Assembly: GCA_016706255.1 (NCBI GenBank)
Contig: JADJJZ010000006.1
Coordinates: forward strand, 1,083,476-1,147,475
Source of the DNA: Bacteroidota bacterium
Lineage (GTDB): Bacteria; Bacteroidota; Bacteroidia; Chitinophagales; BACL12
Direction: 5' to 3'
Length of the DNA: 64,000 nt
The notes below the pieces were generated by a model, which made no database searches, was not told where the DNA came from, and saw nothing but the letters and a program-made list of their open reading frames with translations. Shown here in pieces: positions 18,300-27,027 of the stretch (positions within the stretch are counted from its first letter, which is position 1; each line of letters begins with the position of its first letter). The position numbers and the translations under genes are program-made.

Positions 18300-18728
18300 T
18301 TAATTTGCTTCTACACCACAATATTTATTGTATGCATTTGCAAGATCGTTGGCAATCATCATGGCATTGCGGCCTTCAATTTGATGGCGTTCGATAAAAT
18401 ATACCAATTTGCCATTTTTAAACAATGCAATACTTGGCGAACTTGGCGGATAAGGCAAAGTGAGTTTTCTTGCTTCAGCAACCGCATCGAGGTCGAAACC
18501 GGCAAAAACGGTAGCTAATTTATCGGGTTTGCTATCGTTGCTTAACGACAAACGCACACCCGGGCGGGCGTTTCCGGCTGCACAACCACATACGGAGTTA
18601 ATTACTAATAACAAGGTGCCTTCAGTTCCTTTAATGGTGCTGTTTACCATTTCAGGTGTGGTTAAATCTTCGAAACCTACCTTGGTAAGTTCTTCTTTCA
18701 TTGGTTGTACCAGTTCTTTAGGATACAT
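18300..18728 (-). CDS. BrxA/BrxB family bacilliredoxin
   Basis: 142 residues, normal for the YphP/YqiW family. The CGC active-site motif sits in INSVCGCAAGNARPG, with the conserved PPSSPSIALFKNGKLVYF segment further on. Bacilliredoxins remove bacillithiol from S-bacillithiolated proteins in the cytoplasm after oxidative stress. The name BrxA here is unrelated to BREX. On the minus strand, TAACTTTG (18751-18758) is a plausible -7 box, and a perfect 10-1-10 palindrome lies just upstream of it, where a repressor could sit. Confidence 0.93.
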   Translation of the reverse strand: MYPKELVQPMKEELTKVGFEDLTTPEMVNSTIKGTEGTLLLVINSVCGCAAGNARPGVRLSLSNDSKPDKLATVFAGFDLDAVAEARKLTLPYPPSSPSIALFKNGKLVYFIERHQIEGRNAMMIANDLANAYNKYCGVEAN

Positions 18729-18770
18729 AGTTTATTGCTGTTTTATGTTACAAAGTTAAGCGCTCACGTT

Positions 18771-18791
18771 ATTTTATCATAATGATAAAAT
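18771..18791. promoter_or_regulatory. 10-1-10 palindrome, candidate operator between bacilliredoxin and ahcY
   Basis: ATTTTATCAT-A-ATGATAAAAT is a perfect inverted repeat with a single-base centre. Its core TTATCAT-A-ATGATAA has the 7-1-7 geometry of Fur-family (Fur, PerR, Zur) boxes. It lies directly upstream of the minus-strand -7 box (18751-18758), over the -33 region of the bacilliredoxin promoter. A PerR-like redox regulator is a guess. Confidence 0.5.
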
Positions 18792-18838
18792 ATCTGCGTT
18801 ATTCCATGAACCAAGATGCAGTATAAATGGTTCATACG

Positions 18839-18869
18839 TTGCCAAAGGGAAAGCAATTTTTTACCTTTG
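18839..18869 (+). promoter_or_regulatory. ahcY promoter
   Basis: TTG at 18839-18841, a 20-bp spacer, then TACCTTTG at 18862-18869. The ATG follows at 18908, giving a short leader with no riboswitch-like fold that I can see. Confidence 0.7.
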
Positions 18870-18907
18870 TGCCAGAGTTCAAATTAGTAATCAATAAAAA
18901 CAGTATA

Positions 18908-20224
18908 ATGAACGTAGTTACAGACACAAAACTCCCATACAAAGTAAAGGACATAGCCCTTGCTGCCTGGGGTCGTAAAGAAATTAAACTGGCTGAAGCC
19001 GAAATGCCCGGACTAATGAGTCTGCGCGAAGAATATGGCAATTCAAAGCCGCTGAAAGGCGCTCGTATTGCGGGTTGCTTACATATGACCATCCAAACTG
19101 CGGTGCTCATAGAAACCCTGAAAGAACTGGGTGCAGATGTACAATGGAGTTCTTGTAATATTTTTTCAACCCAGGATCATGCTGCTGCTGCAATTGCTGC
19201 TGCGGGAATTCCGGTTTATGCCTGGAAAGGTGAAACTTTGGAAGAATACGACTGGTGCATTGAGCAAACACTGTTTTTTGGCGAAAACAACGAGCCTTTA
19301 AACATGATTCTTGACGATGGTGGTGACTTAACCAACCTCGTTTTGGATAAATACCCTGAAATGGTGAAACACTTACGTGGTATTTCGGAAGAAACAACTA
19401 CAGGTGTTCACAGATTATACGATCGCGTGGTAAAAGGCACTTTACCGGTTCCTGCTATTAACGTGAACGACTCAGTTACGAAATCGAAATTCGACAATAA
19501 ATACGGTTGTAAAGAATCATTAGTTGATGCTATTCGTCGCGCAACTGATATTATGATGGCCGGCAAAGTGGCTGTTGTTGCGGGTTATGGCGATGTGGGA
19601 AAAGGTTCGGCTCAATCGTTACGCGGAGCAGGTGCTCGTGTATTAATTACCGAAATTGACCCGATTTGTGCTTTACAGGCTGCAATGGATGGTTATGAAG
19701 TGAAAAAAATGGATGATGCGGTTAAAGAAGCTGATATTATTGTAACGGCTACGGGTAACTGCGACATTATTACCGGTCGTCATTTTGAAAATATGAAACA
19801 CAATGCGATTGTTTGTAATATCGGTCACTTTGATGATGAAATTGATGTTGCCTGGTTAAATAATAATCACGGTGCTTCTAAAGATGAAATTAAACCTCAG
19901 GTTGATAAATATACCGTGAATGGTAAAGACCTTATTTTATTAGCTGAAGGTCGTTTAGTGAATTTAGGATGTGCAATGGGTCACCCAAGTTTTGTTATGA
20001 GTAATTCGTTTACCAACCAAACGTTGGCTCAAATTGAGTTATGGTTAAATGGTAGCAGTTATGAAAACAAAGTGTATACCTTACCAAAATACCTTGATGA
20101 AAAAGTTGCTCGTTTGCACTTACATAAATTAGGTGTTGTTTTGGAAGAATTAAGCGATAAACAAGCTAATTATATCGGCGTTGAAAAATCAGGCCCTTAC
20201 AAACCTGAATATTACCGCTATTAA
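18908..20224 (+). CDS. ahcY: adenosylhomocysteinase
   Basis: 438 residues from the ATG at 18908 (MNVVTDTKLPYKVKDI); an upstream extension would cross the promoter and has no family support. Signatures are GARIAGCLHMTIQTAVLIE, NVNDSVTKSKFDNKYGC with the catalytic Lys/Asp region, the NAD-binding GYGDVGKG, and the C-terminal KSGPYKPEYYRY. The enzyme splits S-adenosylhomocysteine into adenosine and homocysteine, closing the methylation cycle. It appears to be a single-gene unit with its own promoter and terminator. Confidence 0.97.
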   Translation: MNVVTDTKLPYKVKDIALAAWGRKEIKLAEAEMPGLMSLREEYGNSKPLKGARIAGCLHMTIQTAVLIETLKELGADVQWSSCNIFSTQDHAAAAIAAAGIPVYAWKGETLEEYDWCIEQTLFFGENNEPLNMILDDGGDLTNLVLDKYPEMVKHLRGISEETTTGVHRLYDRVVKGTLPVPAINVNDSVTKSKFDNKYGCKESLVDAIRRATDIMMAGKVAVVAGYGDVGKGSAQSLRGAGARVLITEIDPICALQAAMDGYEVKKMDDAVKEADIIVTATGNCDIITGRHFENMKHNAIVCNIGHFDDEIDVAWLNNNHGASKDEIKPQVDKYTVNGKDLILLAEGRLVNLGCAMGHPSFVMSNSFTNQTLAQIELWLNGSSYENKVYTLPKYLDEKVARLHLHKLGVVLEELSDKQANYIGVEKSGPYKPEYYRY

Positions 20225-20246
20225 TAACATATTCAACTTGCTTTCT

Positions 20247-20281
20247 AAAAAGGGGTGACAGCAATGTTGCTCCTTTTTTTA
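20247..20281 (+). terminator. ahcY terminator
   Basis: The AAAAAGG/CCTTTTT arms enclose an inner AGCAA/TTGCT pairing, followed by a T run. Confidence 0.75.
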
Positions 20282-20339
20282 TGTACACAATTGAAGGTTT
20301 ACATTAAAATATGTTTTGTTACTTTGTAAAAATTATTTC

Positions 20340-21059
20340 ATGACGAAGTTATCCATCAATATAAATAAAATTGCAACGCTGCGAAACGCACGTGGTGGCA
20401 ATGTGCCGAACGTGGTAAAATTTGCAATGGATTGCGAACGTTTTGGGGTAGATGGTATTACCGTTCACCCCAGGCCTGATGAGCGACATATTACATTAAA
20501 TGATGTTTATAATCTCGCACCTGTTATTCAAACAGAATTTAATATTGAAGGATATCCGGATGCGCGTTTTATGAAAATGGTCGCGGCGATAAAACCCGCG
20601 CAAGCAACGCTGGTGCCGGATCCGCCGGATGTTTTAACTTCAAATACCGGTTGGGATGTAATTAAAAATAAATCGTTGTTGATTGATATTATTAATCAGT
20701 TGCATGCGTACGGTGTACGCGTTTCAATTTTTTTAAATCCCGAATTAGATCAGGTAGAAGCAGCAAAATTAACGGGCACCGACAGAATAGAATTTTATAC
20801 GGGACCATACGCTGAACATTACCAACAAGATAAACAATTGGCAATTGCAGCATATGTTAAAGCGGCAGAAGCTGCGCATGCAATTGGGTTAGGTATAAAT
20901 GCCGGTCATGATTTGAGTTTGCAAAATCTAAAATTCTTCAAACAAAGTTTAGTGCATTTAGATGAGGTAAGTATCGGACATGCAATTATCAGCGATGCCT
21001 TATATTATGGTATAGAAAATACCATTCAGATGTATAAAAGATTATTGTCAGAAAATTAA
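20340..21059 (+). CDS. pdxJ: pyridoxine 5'-phosphate synthase
   Basis: 239 residues from the ATG at 20340 (MTKLSININKIATLRNARGG); an in-frame TTG at 20316 would add eight residues with no family support. The PdxJ barrel motifs are clear: GITVHPRPDERHI, TLVPDPPD, GINAGHDLSLQNL and EVSIGHAIISDALYYG. It condenses 3-amino-2-oxopropyl phosphate with deoxyxylulose 5-phosphate in vitamin B6 synthesis in the cytoplasm. Confidence 0.96.
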   Translation: MTKLSININKIATLRNARGGNVPNVVKFAMDCERFGVDGITVHPRPDERHITLNDVYNLAPVIQTEFNIEGYPDARFMKMVAAIKPAQATLVPDPPDVLTSNTGWDVIKNKSLLIDIINQLHAYGVRVSIFLNPELDQVEAAKLTGTDRIEFYTGPYAEHYQQDKQLAIAAYVKAAEAAHAIGLGINAGHDLSLQNLKFFKQSLVHLDEVSIGHAIISDALYYGIENTIQMYKRLLSEN

Positions 21060-21081
21060 TTTACTTAATTCATTAAAATAA

Positions 21082-21108
21082 AAAAGCCTTCCAAGTAGGA
21101 AGGCTTTT
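21082..21108. terminator. bidirectional terminator between pdxJ and the Omp28-like gene
   Basis: A perfect 11-bp stem (21082-21092 with 21098-21108) and a 5-nt loop, flanked by A on one side and T on the other, between two convergent genes. Confidence 0.88.
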
Positions 21109-21126
21109 GATTTGAATATGGTAATA

Positions 21127-21969
21127 TTATAAATGCGTTTCTTGTGCATTAATGTAAGTATATTTTCCTTCAGCTGAATCATATTTCCAAACGATAGCAA
21201 CCATATACATGTTTTCTGGTTTCCATGTAACGTTTTTCTCAATTTGATATGATTTAGTGAATACGACACCATTTGCTCCGGATCCGAACACAAATTGTTC
21301 ACCCCAAGCACTACCGTTAGAAGAAGCGCGGATAACGTGATTGTGAACGAAGTTAGGATCAGCAGGTGAGCCGTTAATTTGTTGAGTAAATACAAGGCCG
21401 TCTTCCATTAAGTAAGCAGCAACAAAATAATCGCCAGATACATCAGCAAAAAGTTCAGCACTTACAGAAATGGTGATAGATGAACCATTATCGGTAAAAC
21501 CGGCAACAGCGCCAGCTTCAGCCGGACCAGTTCCTGCTTCAGTTAAAGCAGAAGCTGCCATAGCAGCACCATCATAGAATGTAGCCTGGTTCCATACATA
21601 TAATGTAGGGTAACCACCAACAATTCCTTCAGCACCGTAATAGTCGGTTAAGGTTGTTGACTCATCAGTAGTGATTTCGTCAGTATTATGAATACTCAGT
21701 GGAATTGCGCTCGCACCGGTACCTTCAATAGCTTTGTTAAATTCAGGAGCACCCCATTCACCGCAATAAGGACACCAAGTTGCAGTAAAATCGCCCATCA
21801 GCGCATGTTTCTGGCTGCTAGGTGAAAAACAACCACCATCATCGTCGGTTGCATTAGGATTGTAATTAATTGAAAATGGGTCTGTACATCCGTAAACACG
21901 GTCTTTAGCACAAGAGGAGATAGCGAATGCAGATGTTGCTGCGATTGCTATGATTAATAGTTTTTTCAT
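21127..21969 (-). CDS. Omp28-related outer-membrane lipoprotein with thioredoxin-like CxxC
   Basis: 280 residues from the ATG MKKLLIIAIAATSAF. The lipobox is ISSC, so the mature protein is a lipoprotein. A thioredoxin-like segment (GDFTATWCPYCGEWGAPEF) has the CPYC redox pair, followed by GGYPTLYVWNQ with a cis-Pro-like turn. The C-terminal half matches Omp28-related proteins of Bacteroidota (PF11551). A longer upstream frame exists but precedes the signal peptide. It is divergent from the sugar dehydrogenase gene. Confidence 0.82.
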   Translation of the reverse strand: MKKLLIIAIAATSAFAISSCAKDRVYGCTDPFSINYNPNATDDDGGCFSPSSQKHALMGDFTATWCPYCGEWGAPEFNKAIEGTGASAIPLSIHNTDEITTDESTTLTDYYGAEGIVGGYPTLYVWNQATFYDGAAMAASALTEAGTGPAEAGAVAGFTDNGSSITISVSAELFADVSGDYFVAAYLMEDGLVFTQQINGSPADPNFVHNHVIRASSNGSAWGEQFVFGSGANGVVFTKSYQIEKNVTWKPENMYMVAIVWKYDSAEGKYTYINAQETHL

Positions 21970-22111
21970 ATTCAAATATATTGGTTTTTGGAAATCCGAT
22001 ACTAAAGTAACGAATATTTCTGTATATACAAACAATTTTACTAACAAAACTGACGAAATACTGACACAGCCAACGGATGGCTATGTGTTATCTTTACCAA
22101 AAATAACAAAA

Positions 22112-23935
22112 ATGTTTAAAAAATCTTCCCTTTTTGTCCTGATTTGTTGTGTTGGGATTATTGTTAAAGCGCAACCTGCTTTTCAACTGGTAAATTTTGC
22201 TTCCGGGTTTTCTTCGCCTGTCGATATTGCCAATGCCGGTGATGAACGCATTTTTATTGTTGAACGCGAGGGTTATATCAAGATAGTGGACCTGAGCGGA
22301 ACAGTTTATGCAGATAATTTTTTGGACATACATACCCAAATTGAATCGGGTTATCAGGAACAGGGATTATTGGGGCTGGCTTTTCACCCTGATTACGCAG
22401 ATAATGGATTTTTTTATGTGTATTACACCGATCTGGATGGAAACACGGTGGTATCGCGTTATCAGGTGAGTACATTTGATCCTGATATTGCCGACCCGAC
22501 AACAGAGTTAATATTATTTACTGCCGATCAACCATTTGTAAATCACAACGGCGGATGTATCAAATTTGGCCCTGATGGTTATTTATATATAGGGTTAGGA
22601 GATGGTGGTTCAGCGGGTGATCCGGGCAACAGAGCACAAAATCCTGAAAATAAATTGGGCAAGATGCACAGAATCGATGTAGATGGCGGTACTCCTTATG
22701 CCATACCAGCAGATAATCCATTTGCAACTGCAACTGATACCTTACAGGAAATTTGGGCAATCGGTTATCGCAACCCATGGCGTTATAGTTTCGACCGACT
22801 CAACGGGAATATGTGGGTTGGTGATGTTGGACAAAATTTGCAGGAAGAAGTTGATGTGGAGTTAGCGGGTGATGGCGGACATAATTATGGATGGCGCTGT
22901 TATGAAGGTTTTGATGTATTTAATGATGCCGGATGTGATGATGATGGTTCTGATTATACTTTTCCAATTTTACAATATCCACATAATTATACAACAGGTG
23001 GTTTTAGTATAACAGGTGGTTTTGTTTACAGAGGTACAGAATTTCCGGGTATGTATGGATATTACATGTTTGCCGATTATGTTTCCGGCAACTGGTGGTG
23101 GGTAAATGCTGATGCAGGTGCACCATATATTTATGAACGTGAAGATGATGTTGAAGGTGATATTGCTGTTTTTGGTGAAGATGTAAATGGTGAGATTTAT
23201 TGTGGTGATCTTGCTTCTGGAATTATTTATCATGTTACAGATGCGTGTGGTTCATTTGTATTAAATACAATTGCTACCGATTATGCATGCGGTGCAGGAA
23301 CCGGTAGTATTGATTTATCTATTATTGATGGCGCTGCTCCATATACTATTGAATGGTCAACGGGTGCTACTACTGAAGATGTTGAAGGATTAACAGCAGG
23401 TACTTATACGGTTACAGTTACTGATAATGCTGGTTGTGAGCGGATGGCAGTAGTTGCAATAAATGAAAATCCCGGATTTGTAGTTACTGTTACGAATGTT
23501 GGAAATACATTAAGTGCAGATGCAGGAACAAGTTGGCAATGGTATTTTAATGGTGTATTAATAGAAGGTGCAACTGCACAAACTTATGACGCTACGGAAA
23601 CAGGTAATTATTATGTTGTAGCAACTGATGATAACGGATGTATTGCAACCAGTACGGCAGTTGATTTTACAGTTGGTATTAAAGAATTATTCCAGCAACA
23701 TTTGTTGATTTATCCAAATCCGACTACCGGAATATTTACCATTGAATTACCGGAAACGGCAAGTGTAAATGGTAACCTGATTATTTATAATTTGGTGGGC
23801 GATAAAATTTATTCTCAAGAAATAACTTCGAATCCAATACAAATTAATATGACCGGTTTCTCAAACGGATTATATACCATTGAGTTAGAAAATGAAAATA
23901 ATTTATTTACGCAAACACTTATTCTCGGAAAATAA
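22112..23935 (+). CDS. PQQ-dependent sugar dehydrogenase-like protein with T9SS sorting domain
   Basis: 607 residues from MFKKSSLFVLICC, a signal peptide; a longer frame upstream is unsupported. Residues ~25-400 form a soluble glucose/sorbosone dehydrogenase-type beta-propeller: DERIFIVEREGYIKI, GLLGLAFHPDYADNG, KFGPDGYLYIGLGDGG, EIWAIGYRNPWRYSFD and GHNYGWRCYEG. A SprB-like repeat segment (YTIEWSTGATTEDVEGL ... YTVTVTDNAGC) and another Ig-like part follow, then a T9SS tail (IYPNPTTGIFTI). Extracellular sugar oxidation is the family role, but the cofactor cannot be proved from sequence. Confidence 0.88.
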   Translation: MFKKSSLFVLICCVGIIVKAQPAFQLVNFASGFSSPVDIANAGDERIFIVEREGYIKIVDLSGTVYADNFLDIHTQIESGYQEQGLLGLAFHPDYADNGFFYVYYTDLDGNTVVSRYQVSTFDPDIADPTTELILFTADQPFVNHNGGCIKFGPDGYLYIGLGDGGSAGDPGNRAQNPENKLGKMHRIDVDGGTPYAIPADNPFATATDTLQEIWAIGYRNPWRYSFDRLNGNMWVGDVGQNLQEEVDVELAGDGGHNYGWRCYEGFDVFNDAGCDDDGSDYTFPILQYPHNYTTGGFSITGGFVYRGTEFPGMYGYYMFADYVSGNWWWVNADAGAPYIYEREDDVEGDIAVFGEDVNGEIYCGDLASGIIYHVTDACGSFVLNTIATDYACGAGTGSIDLSIIDGAAPYTIEWSTGATTEDVEGLTAGTYTVTVTDNAGCERMAVVAINENPGFVVTVTNVGNTLSADAGTSWQWYFNGVLIEGATAQTYDATETGNYYVVATDDNGCIATSTAVDFTVGIKELFQQHLLIYPNPTTGIFTIELPETASVNGNLIIYNLVGDKIYSQEITSNPIQINMTGFSNGLYTIELENENNLFTQTLILGK

Positions 23936-23953
23936 TTTTTTTTAATTACTTAT

Positions 23954-26152
23954 TTACGGAGCGGCGGTAGCATTCATTAATTTCGAAAATTCGGAATTAA
24001 TTTTTCTGCCATCCGGTGCAAAATCGCCGGCCATTTCCTGCATAAAAAACACATTATCTGTTTTCATATCGCCCGTAAATGCATAATAATAAGAATCATG
24101 CAGCGGTGTGGCCACATCGGCAATGGCAAAAGGTAAGTAGGGTATAAATACAATTCCCATCAGTATTTTAGTCCCAACTTTTTCATTTTCGGTAACTGTT
24201 GAATACATGCCAATTCGCATGATATTGCTGATGCCATAATTATCGGAAATGGCTGCTACTTCTGCAGCAGATGAACTGATAAGTGGCACCGACATGTCGA
24301 GATGAATTAATTTTTCATCCAACCATTGGTTGATTACGGTCAGTTTGTTAAATTTATCTACTTCAGTGGAATCGAGATCATAATAACTTAAATCCATTAC
24401 AGTGATAGCATTGTCTTCTGCCTGTTCTTTTATTTCACTCCTGTAATCTGCTTTTGTCTGGTCCATTTCATATAAGTCGTAATGGAGATAACTTTTATTA
24501 TTTGTGTAAGAATGTAAAGGGTCAAGTAATACGATATTATTTAAACCAAGATTGCGTAGGCGTACACCTTTTTTACCGGTGTTGTAGCTGAAATTAGTAT
24601 CAACCATTAGCGGCGCATCAAATAAATCGGCAAAAATATTCTGGTCTTGCACATTAAAAAATGCATATCGCCAATAGTCTGCTTTAGCGGCATTTGTGCT
24701 GGCTGCCGGAAGTTTCTTCATGATTGATTCCTGACCGTTTCCTATTTCAAAACTTTCTGCACCTTCCTCAGTGTTGATTGTTTTTTTACGAACACTTTTT
24801 TGTGCAGAGAAAAAATCAGCTGCAGTTGTTGCATTGGTATTTTGCAATTCAAATGCGAGGTGATTACATATTTTTTTCAGTTCAACGTTATTAGTGTCCT
24901 GCTGAAGGGCGTCCCAAGAAAATTTTAATGCCAGTACATTAAAATCTTTGGTTTTCATTTTTGAAAATAGGTAATAAATCTGTTGCGACTCACCCTGCAC
25001 TTTTGAATATGGTTCTATTGATTCAGGACTTTCATTTCGGTTTTTATACATGCTCATGCCATATAAGCTTTTTGCTTTTATGGTATTTAAATAAGTATTT
25101 GTACCATGTTCAGATTCCAGTAAAAAGGCTTGATATAATGCGTCAGGATAATCTGCATTTTGGAGGAATAAAATACAACCTTCATATCGGCACATTTGCT
25201 GAATACGGCGAAATGTATTTTCATCATGTATAAATAAACTTTTAACGATGGTGTCATTTTCTGTCAGTTTACTTAAAATACGGGCTCTTCTGCTTGTAAC
25301 ATCGGGGTGACTACTCGTTGGATCGTTTTCATCATCTGCTTTAATGGCTTTAATAGAATCTCTGAAATTAGTTTCAGGAATATGATAAAGCGAATCATTA
25401 AAATACGTTTTTGGAAAACTAATTTCCTGATAGGGGAGATAAGAGTATAATAAAATATCATATAACCCATCAATTGCAGCGTCATCATAATTGGTATTTT
25501 TGAAAAACTGCAAACCCTGGTCATCAGCTGCATATTCCTGTTCTTTAGAATATTTAAACTGTGCAATTGCTCTTTGGGTTTCTGTTAAATGAATGTGGTC
25601 ACTACTGTAGGTGCGATAGAATATTTGCTCTTCAACTTTCTCTAAGGCATGTTGGCTATAATAATGGCTGAATTCATGGCATAAAACAAAAGCGAGTTGC
25701 GCTTCATTTTGAATTTTTGCCAAAAGTCCTGTGGTAACTAAAATTACACCATTATCTGCAGCAAAGGCATTTACATCATTCGACAATAGCGTGTAAATTC
25801 GAATATTACCTTTTAAGTCCGGATTGTGTTTTAAAATTTCATCTTTTACCTGATTCAGGTAATTTGTTACGGAATCACCGAATATAACATATCCACTATG
25901 CAATACTTTGTCCATAAACATGACAGATGAACTAAAGAAATTTCTTTTGCCAATTGCTTCGGCATAATCCTCAACATCTTTGGTATAATCTTCCAAAAAA
26001 TAGGTTTGGCTGGGGGTTCTGGTAAAATCGGCAGGAATTGCACCTGCGGATTGCAGTGGGGTAAAATTGTAAACAGGAACAGTTTGTGCTGCAAGCAATC
26101 CTGTTAAACAAACCAGAATGATGAGGAGTTTTATTTTAAAAATATTTGCCAT
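23954..26152 (-). CDS. M48 family metallopeptidase, second copy of a tandem pair
   Basis: 732 residues with a signal peptide (MANIFKIKLLIILVCLTGLLAAQ). The zinc motif CHEFSHYYSQHA lies near residue 158, after the conserved IYTLLSNDVNAFAADNG, and EYAADDQGLQFF supplies the third zinc ligand. About 450 further residues are not recognised. It is clearly homologous along its length to the M48 gene at 27024-29258. It lies last in a minus-strand operon of barrel, M48, barrel, M48. Confidence 0.85.
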   Translation of the reverse strand: MANIFKIKLLIILVCLTGLLAAQTVPVYNFTPLQSAGAIPADFTRTPSQTYFLEDYTKDVEDYAEAIGKRNFFSSSVMFMDKVLHSGYVIFGDSVTNYLNQVKDEILKHNPDLKGNIRIYTLLSNDVNAFAADNGVILVTTGLLAKIQNEAQLAFVLCHEFSHYYSQHALEKVEEQIFYRTYSSDHIHLTETQRAIAQFKYSKEQEYAADDQGLQFFKNTNYDDAAIDGLYDILLYSYLPYQEISFPKTYFNDSLYHIPETNFRDSIKAIKADDENDPTSSHPDVTSRRARILSKLTENDTIVKSLFIHDENTFRRIQQMCRYEGCILFLQNADYPDALYQAFLLESEHGTNTYLNTIKAKSLYGMSMYKNRNESPESIEPYSKVQGESQQIYYLFSKMKTKDFNVLALKFSWDALQQDTNNVELKKICNHLAFELQNTNATTAADFFSAQKSVRKKTINTEEGAESFEIGNGQESIMKKLPAASTNAAKADYWRYAFFNVQDQNIFADLFDAPLMVDTNFSYNTGKKGVRLRNLGLNNIVLLDPLHSYTNNKSYLHYDLYEMDQTKADYRSEIKEQAEDNAITVMDLSYYDLDSTEVDKFNKLTVINQWLDEKLIHLDMSVPLISSSAAEVAAISDNYGISNIMRIGMYSTVTENEKVGTKILMGIVFIPYLPFAIADVATPLHDSYYYAFTGDMKTDNVFFMQEMAGDFAPDGRKINSEFSKLMNATAAP

Positions 26153-26181
26153 TTCTAAAATGTATATTTTTTTGACTATTG

Positions 26182-27027
26182 TTAAAAAACAAAATAACCC
26201 AAGCCGATATTTATGGTAAAACCTACGCCACCATAGGAGCGGACACGTATATCTTCCGCATATTCAGCGTAGCCGATTCCACCGTTTTTATCAGCTTCAT
26301 ACATCGCGTTAAAATAGGAACTTAAAGCCAGTGTTCCTTGCACCGACATGCTCACGATTAGTTTATCGAACCATACAGTTTCCTGCCCGTAAGCATATTT
26401 TAAATACATTTGTTTTACCTCAGTTTCTATGCCAACTTCTTCTACAGTTTCTTTCAGCAGCACAATATCGCCATAATTATACATGTATGAAAAGTCGTTT
26501 ACATTTTCAGAATAAACACCATAATCGGTAACCACATAATCGCCGGTTTCCAATCGTCCTTTACCGGTAATTAATTCTAACTGATGAAAACGACCAATAG
26601 GTGCTATTGTTCCTCTGCTTGAATAACGATAAAACTTGAAATAAAATCCCCAATAATTATTTTTTATTTTTCCGTCCCCAAAATATGCATTGTACACCGG
26701 GTCGTAATCGTTATACACCGGCTCACCAAAAACAGCCATGATTGGGGTTTTTAATGAATTAAATTTATAATTGACTCCGGCAACTGTTTTTTTAGATAAA
26801 ACATATTCCAACCCCACACAAGTGGTGAGGTGAACACCTAAATTCGGGAAATCTAATAAGTCGAGATGTTGGTCAGTATTGTAATTGATTTTGTATAAAG
26901 CCGGCGTCATATCCATTTCAGCATTTACACTAAAACGTTTTCCGGCATAACCGGGAACCTGAGCCTTAACGGACTGAATACCAATAACTGCAAACAGATA
27001 TATGATTAAATACGAGGTTTTGTTCAT
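26182..27027 (-). CDS. outer-membrane beta-barrel protein coupled to M48 genes
   Basis: 281 residues with a signal peptide (MNKTSYLIIYLFAVIGIQSVKA). Repeated amphipathic strands and a C-terminal GGVGFTINIGLGYFVF strand ending in an aromatic suggest an outer-membrane barrel. Its ATG overlaps the stop of the upstream M48 gene by 4 bp (ATGA), so the two are translationally coupled. It stands between the two M48 genes as part of the repeated barrel-peptidase module. No substrate is evident. Confidence 0.65.
   Translation of the reverse strand: MNKTSYLIIYLFAVIGIQSVKAQVPGYAGKRFSVNAEMDMTPALYKINYNTDQHLDLLDFPNLGVHLTTCVGLEYVLSKKTVAGVNYKFNSLKTPIMAVFGEPVYNDYDPVYNAYFGDGKIKNNYWGFYFKFYRYSSRGTIAPIGRFHQLELITGKGRLETGDYVVTDYGVYSENVNDFSYMYNYGDIVLLKETVEEVGIETEVKQMYLKYAYGQETVWFDKLIVSMSVQGTLALSSYFNAMYEADKNGGIGYAEYAEDIRVRSYGGVGFTINIGLGYFVF

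Noticed and set aside
18300..18728. BREX gene, from the name BrxA
   Set aside because: The CGC motif and length show a bacilliredoxin; no BREX partner genes are present.
18774..18907. SAH or SAM riboswitch before ahcY
   Set aside because: The sequence between promoter and ATG is under 40 bases and shows no stable pairing.
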